Positions 57,809-64,000 of a stretch of 64,000 nucleotides of DNA are shown here, one piece after another. Made by a program: the position numbers and the translations under genes. The notes under the pieces were generated by a model. It saw nothing but the letters and a program-made list of their open reading frames with translations, was not told where the DNA came from and did not search any database. The stretch is from DATKMP01 sp963790045 (lineage in GTDB: Bacteria; Bacteroidota; Ignavibacteria; UBA10030). The stretch covers positions 186,001 to 250,000 of the forward strand of contig CAWBMS010000008.1 of the NCBI GenBank assembly GCA_963790045.1. The letters run 5' to 3'. Numbering within the stretch: position 1 is the first letter of the stretch; the number at the start of each line of letters is the position of its first letter.

Positions 57809-60192
57809 GATTTTTTTCCTATCTTTCCTGCCCATTTTATAAGAATATTTTTTACTTCCTCAACAAGCACCGGCTTGCTCAGATAATCATCCATGCCGGC
57901 AGCAAGACATTTTTCACGATCACCTTGCAATGCATGAGCAGTCATTGCAATAATAATCGGCTGCTGGTTGTGTGGAATTTTTGTGCGAATCCGTTCCGTC
58001 GCTTCATAGCCGTCCATTTCCGGCATTTGGACATCCATAAAAATCAAATCATAATGTCGCTGAATTTCTAACTCCACAGCTGTACGTCCGTTGTCAGCAA
58101 CATCCGCTTCAATACCGGATAATTTTAAAATGCGCACAATTAATTTTTGATTGATGAGGTTGTCTTCGACTGCCAACACGTTCATCGGTGGAAACGATGC
58201 GTGTTGAGTGTGGGATGATGACGAAAGAGATTGTTGTTCCATCGTTGACTGCCTTTGCTGAAGCAACGCTTGTGCAATCGTATCATACAAGTGTTGATGA
58301 TAAATGGGTTTGGTTACCAGCGTGAGAAAGGCGGCTTTGGTTGCCGGCAAGTCAATATGCTTGTTGCGTGATATAATGACAACAATAGGCGTGACATGAT
58401 ATTGTGGATTGGTCCGAATTTGTACAATCAACCGCGAGCCGCTGTTTGCATCGATTCCATGATCGACAATAAACAATTCATATTGATGCGACGCTGCCAT
58501 TTGCTGCAATGCTGCGTCAATAGAGTCTGTAGAATCTACTTCGAACCCCCATTGCGCAATAAGTTTAGATAATTTTTCTCTTCCTTCTGCATGATCATCC
58601 ACCACCAATGCATATTTTTTCTCCTGCACTAATGGCGTCAACACTTTGGCGCTTTGTCCATTTGCTCCTTTGTTCGCTTTGATGGTAAAATAAAATGTAC
58701 TGCCTAATCCAATGCTACTTTCAACCCAAATTTTTCCGCCTAAGAGTTCGATACTGCGGGCAGAAATGGCAAGTCCCAATCCCGTGCCGCCAAAACGTCT
58801 CGTTGTGGAAGTATCCACCTGCGAGAACGGTTTGAACAGCCGGTTAATTCGTTCTTTCGGAATACCGATTCCCGTATCGTGCACAGAGAACAGCAATTCA
58901 ACTTGTTTATCCAATTCCGATTGCCGTGAAACGGTAATATTGATTTCCCCTTCCCCTGTAAATTTAATTGCGTTGCTCACAAGGTTGGAAAGGATTTGTC
59001 GAACACGCACTACATCAGTAAGAACAGTGAACGGGACGTCGGGTTCAATCCAATAATTTAAATCGATTCCTTTTTCGTCCGCCTGCAAGACAAATAATTC
59101 CAGCGTCTCTTCAATCACCGCACAAAGCTGGCATACATGTTCTTCAATTTCGGCTTTGCCGGTTTCAATTTTTGAAAAATCCAAAATATCGTTGAGGATA
59201 TTCAATAAAGCATCGCCGCTGACCCGAATGGTTTCAATATATTCACGCTGTTCTTCGGTAAGTGAAGTTTGCAACAACAACCCGATAGTTCCAAGAATGC
59301 CATTCATCGGCGTGCGGATTTCATGGCTCATGTTCGCCAAGAAATCTGTTTTAGCTTTACTTGCTAATTCTGCCACGAGTTTGGCATGTTCCAACTCTTC
59401 TTTGGATTGTTTCGCTTCTGTAATATCTTGTGCCACCACCAGTACCGAAGGTTTTCCACCGTACGACATTTCATGCCAAGAGATGAAAACATCGATGATG
59501 CTGCCATCTTTCTTGCGATGCCGTACTTCAGTGGAATCGAATTGCCTGGTTTGTATGATCTCCAACGCAGCACTAAGTTGCGACAAGTTTTCTTTTACCC
59601 GCAAATCCGAAACGCGCATAGAAAGAAATTCTTCTTTTGTATAACCGTACAACGCAATGGCAGCGTCATTCACTTCAAAAAATTTTGATGTTTCAAGATC
59701 GAAGACCCACGCAGGCAGCGGTACGTTGGCAAACAAGGTTCGGAATCGTTGTTCGCTCGATTTGAGTGCGGCTTCCGCTTCTTTCTGTGTTGTAACATTG
59801 CGTACAATGGTTACGAATGCTTCTTTCCCTTCCAGCAAAATCACACTCACCGAAACTTCAACATCAATAATATGCCCATCGCGCACACGATACTTTCGCC
59901 CAGAAACGAGCGGCTGTTGCGACAAGTGAAACGCCTGTATGCGTTGATCAATATTTTCTTTCGCATCGGATACAAAATCGTACACAGACAACCCTCGCAA
60001 CTCCTCCAGAGAATACCCCATCATCTTGGCAAAAGCGGGATTGGCATCAACAATTTTTTTTGTTGCAGGATCAGTGATATAAATTCCATCCGCCGCATTT
60101 TCAAGAATTGTTTGGAAGCGATGTTCGCTTTCTGCCAATTGTTTTTTAATGAGTTCCGCAGAAGAATAGATTGGTGGTGCGTTAGATTCCAT
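57805..60192 (-). CDS. Hybrid histidine kinase, PAS-PAS-HisKA-HATPase-REC-REC
   Basis: A 795-aa soluble kinase without membrane segments. Two PAS domains are at residues ~25-155 and ~160-285, each with the GYSLEELRG or GYTKEEFL type of core. HisKA carries FLANMSHEIRTPMNGIL (phospho-His near 300), and the ATPase has VLSNLVSNAIKFT (N box), DTGIGIPKERINRLF and GGTGLGLAISARSIELLGG. The first receiver (~530-650) looks partly worn: the acidic pair VDDH and the Asp in FIVDHGID are kept. The second (~675-790) is typical, with VEDNLINQ, phospho-Asp in FMDVQMPEMDG and a KP motif. Relays to the HPt protein that overlaps its end. Confidence 0.92.
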   Translation of the reverse strand: MESNAPPIYSSAELIKKQLAESEHRFQTILENAADGIYITDPATKKIVDANPAFAKMMGYSLEELRGLSVYDFVSDAKENIDQRIQAFHLSQQPLVSGRKYRVRDGHIIDVEVSVSVILLEGKEAFVTIVRNVTTQKEAEAALKSSEQRFRTLFANVPLPAWVFDLETSKFFEVNDAAIALYGYTKEEFLSMRVSDLRVKENLSQLSAALEIIQTRQFDSTEVRHRKKDGSIIDVFISWHEMSYGGKPSVLVVAQDITEAKQSKEELEHAKLVAELASKAKTDFLANMSHEIRTPMNGILGTIGLLLQTSLTEEQREYIETIRVSGDALLNILNDILDFSKIETGKAEIEEHVCQLCAVIEETLELFVLQADEKGIDLNYWIEPDVPFTVLTDVVRVRQILSNLVSNAIKFTGEGEINITVSRQSELDKQVELLFSVHDTGIGIPKERINRLFKPFSQVDTSTTRRFGGTGLGLAISARSIELLGGKIWVESSIGLGSTFYFTIKANKGANGQSAKVLTPLVQEKKYALVVDDHAEGREKLSKLIAQWGFEVDSTDSIDAALQQMAASHQYELFIVDHGIDANSGSRLIVQIRTNPQYHVTPIVVIISRNKHIDLPATKAAFLTLVTKPIYHQHLYDTIAQALLQQRQSTMEQQSLSSSSHTQHASFPPMNVLAVEDNLINQKLIVRILKLSGIEADVADNGRTAVELEIQRHYDLIFMDVQMPEMDGYEATERIRTKIPHNQQPIIIAMTAHALQGDREKCLAAGMDDYLSKPVLVEEVKNILIKWAGKIGKKS

Positions 60193-60211
60193 AGAGTATC
60201 ATCATAAAACT

Positions 60212-60817
60212 TTACGGCGCAAGACGTTCAATGCGCCAGCAAGAATCACATTTCCTATAACGAATTCGATCATGAAGCCGTCCCGGCCTTCCCTGCCAAA
60301 ATTCAAATGATGACGGCAATAACTTATACCCGCCCCAGAACTCTGGCAGCGAAATTTTTTCCCCTTCATATTTTTTTTGATATTGTTGAAACGCCTGTTC
60401 CAACATTTCTCTGTTTTCCAATGCCGAACTTTGCTTCGATGCCCATGCCCCTAATTGACTTTCGCGCGGGCGTGTTGCAAAATATTTTTCCGATGCCTGC
60501 CGGTTCAATCGTTCTATCGTTCCTTCAATCCGAATTTGCCGTTCCAATTCTCCCCAATGAAATAACAACGCCGCATGCGGATTGACTTCCAGTTCCCGAG
60601 CTTTCCGGCTTTGATAATTTGTAAAAAAGATCAATTCGCTGTGTTCCATCCCTTTATATAACACCATGCGAATAGACGGAATTCCATCTGCAGTTGCAGT
60701 CGCTAATGCCATCGCTTCATACTGCGGAAGATTGGCAGCTTGAGCATCGCGTAACCACAGTATAAATTGTTCAAAAGGATCGGGATGAATATTTTTTTCA
60801 TCCAATGGTTGATTCAC
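60212..60817 (-). CDS. pdxH: Pyridoxamine 5'-phosphate oxidase
   Basis: FMN enzyme that makes pyridoxal 5'-phosphate from the pyridoxamine or pyridoxine form, 201 aa. Motifs are AMALATATADGIPSIRMVLYKG, FFTNYQSRKARELEVNPHAALLFHW, EGTIERL, YFATRPRESQLGAWAS and the C-terminal FWQGRPGRLHDRIRY with WRIERLAP. A complete gene, with no relation to the kinases around it; PLP is the cofactor of GlyA found elsewhere in the window. Confidence 0.95.
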   Translation of the reverse strand: MNQPLDEKNIHPDPFEQFILWLRDAQAANLPQYEAMALATATADGIPSIRMVLYKGMEHSELIFFTNYQSRKARELEVNPHAALLFHWGELERQIRIEGTIERLNRQASEKYFATRPRESQLGAWASKQSSALENREMLEQAFQQYQKKYEGEKISLPEFWGGYKLLPSSFEFWQGRPGRLHDRIRYRKCDSCWRIERLAP

Positions 60818-60825
60818 TCGAACTC

Positions 60826-63800
60826 CTATCCATCGCCTTTAAGTATCAAGGTGCCGGCAATGTAGTCGATTTCGTTCTTTCCTTTTCCTTCAGCGATAAA
60901 ATCTCCATCACAGAGAATAATTGGTCCGTTCGTTCGTTTCAATTCTATCTTTGCCACATGACAATGTTTTTGTCGTGTCAACATTTTTATGGATTTTTTA
61001 ATTTCATCCACAGTATTTCCTAATATATTTATATGCAATGCAGCAAGTTCTTTTTCTTTGGGAATACCGAGTATTGATGCGAAAGATGGCGATATGTTTA
61101 TTAACTCTCCTTTGTTATTGGCTGTGACAGAAACGATATTTTTTGCATCAGAGAACGAAGATTGTTCATTCGGTTGCTTGGTTTCTTCGATGACATGGTT
61201 TTGTTTTGTCAATTCGCGCTGCACTCCCCAAGCACGTACGAGGTATTGATTCTCGATCATTCCAACGACATTATTGACAAACCGATGCCCTTTATCAAAC
61301 TTATCCACTATATAGGATTCTGCATTGACCAATTTATATTCGTGTCGAATAAACGAACTAACAAATTCTATATTTTGAGGAACATCTGTTGCTAAAAAAT
61401 CGCGGAGCTTTATCCCTCGTAATGAGTTTGCTGAATCATATCCGTACATTGTTGCCAGCGCATCGTTGCACTCGCTGATAAAACTTCGTTCAAAAATTAA
61501 TTGCACCTGTTCCTGCACCGGCAGTGCAATAGAAATCGGTTTCACCGCTTCAATACACCAAATCGCTTCCGTGCTTTGTTGGACAAAGGCACGGTACCGT
61601 TCCTCACTTAATTGCAATGCTTCCTGCGCTTGTTTCTGTTCGGTAATATCTCTCATCGTACCTTCATAATACAACACTTCCCCTGTTTTATTTCGAACCA
61701 ATCGTGCATTTTCTAATATCGTAATTATCGTGCCATCTTTCCGGCGCATTTTTAACTGCGCATTTTTTACATTGCCCTGTTGATGAAGCTCCTCTAAAAA
61801 CTTATCGCGCTCAATCTGATCGGCATACAAATCTTTTTCCACATTCAACAGCAGGTACTTCTGCTTCCGATGTATATCCTAATATCTGAAGGAAAGCAGG
61901 ATTGACGGTAAGAATGTCGCCGTCCGGTGTAGTTTGGAACACACCATCCATTACATTTTCGATAAGGGAGCGATATTTTGCTTCTGAAATACGAATGGAC
62001 CGTTCTGCCTTTCGACGTTCTGTAATATCCCGCATCACCACCTGAATTGCTGGCTGCCCGTTCCATGTGAACGACATCGCTGCAACTTCAGCTTCAAAGA
62101 TAGTGCTATCGAACCGTAAAAATTTTTCTTCGATGACGGGCATTTTTGCTCCATCTTGTTGCATGCGTTGAACACGATCCAAAACTTCGATTTTATAATC
62201 TGGATGAACAAACTCTATAATAGAACGCCCGATGACTTCTTCTATCGATTTTACTCCAAAGGCACGAAGCGTAGCACTATTCGCAAACACCACCTTTCCT
62301 TTGATGTGCACAATCGTAGGATCAGGAGAAAGTTCTATAAGTGAACGGTAACGTTCTTCGCTTTCCCGCAACGATTGCTCTACTTGCCTTCTTTCAGTAA
62401 TATCACGAGAAACTCCCATGACTCCGATGGTTTCACCTTTGGAATTTTTAAGGACAGAGGATGATAAAAGACATGGAAATGACTCTCCGTTTTTTTTGCG
62501 ATTCGTAATTTCACGAACACACCGCCCATCTTCCACGGTGATCTTGTGTACCATGGCGCCTTCTTCTGCATCGGCATATAAAATATTGATATGCTGCCCG
62601 ACAACTTCTTCAGCGGTGTAGCCGAACGTTCCTTCAGCAGCATGATTGAATTCGGTGATAATACGATTTTCATCGGAAGCAATAATCATATCCAGCGAAC
62701 TGTTAATAATACTCTTGGAATAATCCTGAGCTGCCTTCAACCGTTCTTCTGCACGCTTGACTTCCGTAATATCCCGCGAAGTACCCATATAACCGATTTT
62801 TTCTCCGCGAGCATTTTGCAAAATAGCAGAAGAAATAAGGCACGGAAAAATTTCACCATTCTTCCGTTTGTCCAGCACTTCATAAACGCCGCGTCCGTTC
62901 ACATCAACAGTTTGATTCACCGATGTTCCCGCAGCGGCATCCGCATACAGGATGTTGATATGCTTTCCGAGTACTTCTTCCTTTTTATATCCGAATGTCT
63001 CCTCTGCCGCTTTATTAAACTCAATGATATTTCGATCCAGATCGACGGCGATAACCATATCTAACGAACTCTCGATGATGCTCCGCGCATAGTCCTGTGA
63101 TGTTTTTAATGCTTCCTGCGCACGCCTACGCTCCGATACATCCTGAAAAACCAAAACGACACCGACTGTTTTGCCGTGTTCATCTTTAATCGGCGAAGCA
63201 TTTTCATCGACCGGTGTTTCTTTTCCATCACGCGAAACAAGAATGGCATGGTTCTTCAACACGGCGGCAATTTTATTTTTCAGAATCTGTTCTACCGGAT
63301 TACTCGTTTTTGGTTTGGATATTTCTTCTTTCGTTCGAAAAATTTGCAGTAAATCTTCTCCCGCCGCTTCGTTCAGTTTCCATCCTGTCAACAACTCTGC
63401 GGCAGTATTCATAAACTTAATAGCACCATTCGTATCCGTAGCAATCACCGCTTCACCGATACTTCGCAATGTTGTGCCGTACCAAGTTTCATTTTCTTTG
63501 AACCGTCGTTCCACCTCTGCACGGTACAATGCCATTTCGATCGTGGTATGTAATTCGCGTTCTTCAAACGGCTTTAGCACATACCCGAAGGGCTCAGTGA
63601 CGCTCGCACGGCGGAGCGTATCATTATCCGCGTACGCTGTCAAATACACAATCGTGGTGCTATAACGTAATCGTAATTCGGTCGCCGTTTGAATGCCGTC
63701 CATTTCTCCCTTGAGACGAACATCCATAAGGACTAAATCGATCACTGCCGTTGACGCTTTTCGCAATGCTTCTTCACCTGTCGCGGCAATACCAACGACA

Positions 63801-63883
63801 TCATAACCAAGATTCAGAAGTCGCTTTTGCAAATCTTTTGCAACAATCGCTTCATCTTCGACAATTAAAATTTTGGGATTCGC
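60826..63883 (-). CDS. REC plus multiple PAS protein without a kinase domain, frame-shifted
   Basis: About 1018 aa after one extra base near 61854 is removed. The N-terminal receiver (residues 1-125) is intact: ILIVEDEAIVAKD, phospho-Asp in LVLMDVRLKGEMDG, Thr and Lys in YLTAYAD and YVLKPFEE. It is followed by five to seven PAS/PAC units (for example EAVIATDTNGAIKFMN, DMVIAVDLDRNIIEFN, DMIIASDENRIITEFN, DPTIVHIKGKVVFAN) and, after the break, further PAS units (GKGKNEIDYIAGTLILK end). No HisKA, HATPase, GGDEF, EAL or HTH domain follows. The break joins EAEVLLLNVEKDLY. Its TGA-overlapping upstream neighbour is a kinase. Confidence 0.82.
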
Positions 63884-63897
63884 CATAAGAGTTCCAA

Positions 63898-64000
63898 TCA
63901 TTTTGAACCGCGTTCTTTAAAAATTAATTGTACATGTGTACCCGGTGTATTCTGGATGTGCAAGCTCCCGCCAAGCTGCCCTGCCAAGGTTCGCACCAAT
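63898..64000 (-). CDS. Sensor histidine kinase, C-terminal end only
   Basis: The last 33 codons of a protein running in from the right edge. LVRTLAGQLGGSLHIQN then PGTHVQLIFKERG is the C-terminal strand of a HATPase domain, as in PAS-linked HisKA_2-type kinases. The stop TGA overlaps the ATG at 63901 that opens the REC-PAS frame, so the two genes are translationally coupled and may form one kinase-regulator pair. Confidence 0.7.
   Translation of the reverse strand, partial: LVRTLAGQLGGSLHIQNTPGTHVQLIFKERGSK

Noticed and set aside
1..64000. CRISPR array, prophage, insertion sequence or integrase
   Set aside because: No regularly spaced repeats, no transposase or phage structural genes were seen.

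Overview
The window comes from a Gram-negative bacterium of the Bacteroidota/Chlorobiota/Ignavibacteria group (my inference is Ignavibacteria-like). The evidence is a type IX secretion system (PorU-type C25 sortase, PorV-like barrel), several secreted proteins with C-terminal Por-type sorting tails, a DUF5683 protein, a many-SLBB polysaccharide exporter and a System I cytochrome c maturation cluster. Base composition is moderately AT-rich throughout, with one clearly more AT-rich gene (46263-47708). There is no rRNA, CRISPR array, prophage or insertion sequence; one tRNA-Lys is present.

Layout. 1-7.4 kb (minus): a partial unknown gene, polX, dusB, a Wzz-type chain-length protein, an SLBB exporter and a HIT hydrolase. 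7.5-20.0 kb (minus): an envelope/secretion block with a DUF5683 protein, a peptidase-propeller-barrel fusion, an M6-type secreted metalloprotease, PorV and PorU. 20.3-28.0 kb (plus): glgA, a DNRLRE-like lipoprotein, a PorV-like barrel, rpiB, glyA, tatC and a polyprenyl synthase. 28.0-35.0 kb (minus): ccmA-B-C-D-E behind a secreted HEFNH metalloprotease, an FG-GAP/VCBS protein and an acyl-CoA thioesterase. 35.0-43.7 kb: bamD, capA-like, htpX-like, a nitrilase, two TPM proteins around an unusual response regulator, lemA, panD (plus), folD and ymdB. 43.8-51.6 kb: hemW, a GT9 glycosyltransferase, an AT-rich P-loop ATPase, a palindrome-rich intergenic region, a LOG-type protein and polA. 51.6-57.3 kb (minus): two small envelope proteins, frr, pyrH, tsf, rpsB, rpsI, rplM, tRNA-Lys and secG. 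57.4-64.0 kb (minus): HPt protein, hybrid histidine kinase, pdxH, a REC-multiPAS protein and the end of another kinase.

The most important reading note is that at least fourteen one- or two-base frame breaks interrupt genes that otherwise read as complete families, including the essential polA, rpsB and tatC. They are best explained as sequence or assembly errors, so the affected genes are annotated here as single repaired units. Six of the breaks sit directly at a GTAC tetranucleotide, four of them as the same apparent extra base beside it, which may point to a modified motif that confuses base calling.

Functional themes: T9SS export and its cargo (PorU, PorV, two secreted metalloproteases whose C-termini share a K-x-A-[IV]-[IV]-[KR] ending with PorU), surface polysaccharide export, outer-membrane assembly (BamD), Tat and Sec translocation parts, a CcmE with Cys in place of the haem-binding His, and a phosphorelay cluster. 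I did not find a clearly new multi-gene system. The best candidates for follow-up are the solitary AT-rich ATPase beside the palindrome cluster, the TPM/response-regulator/LemA locus, and the GTAC-linked breaks.
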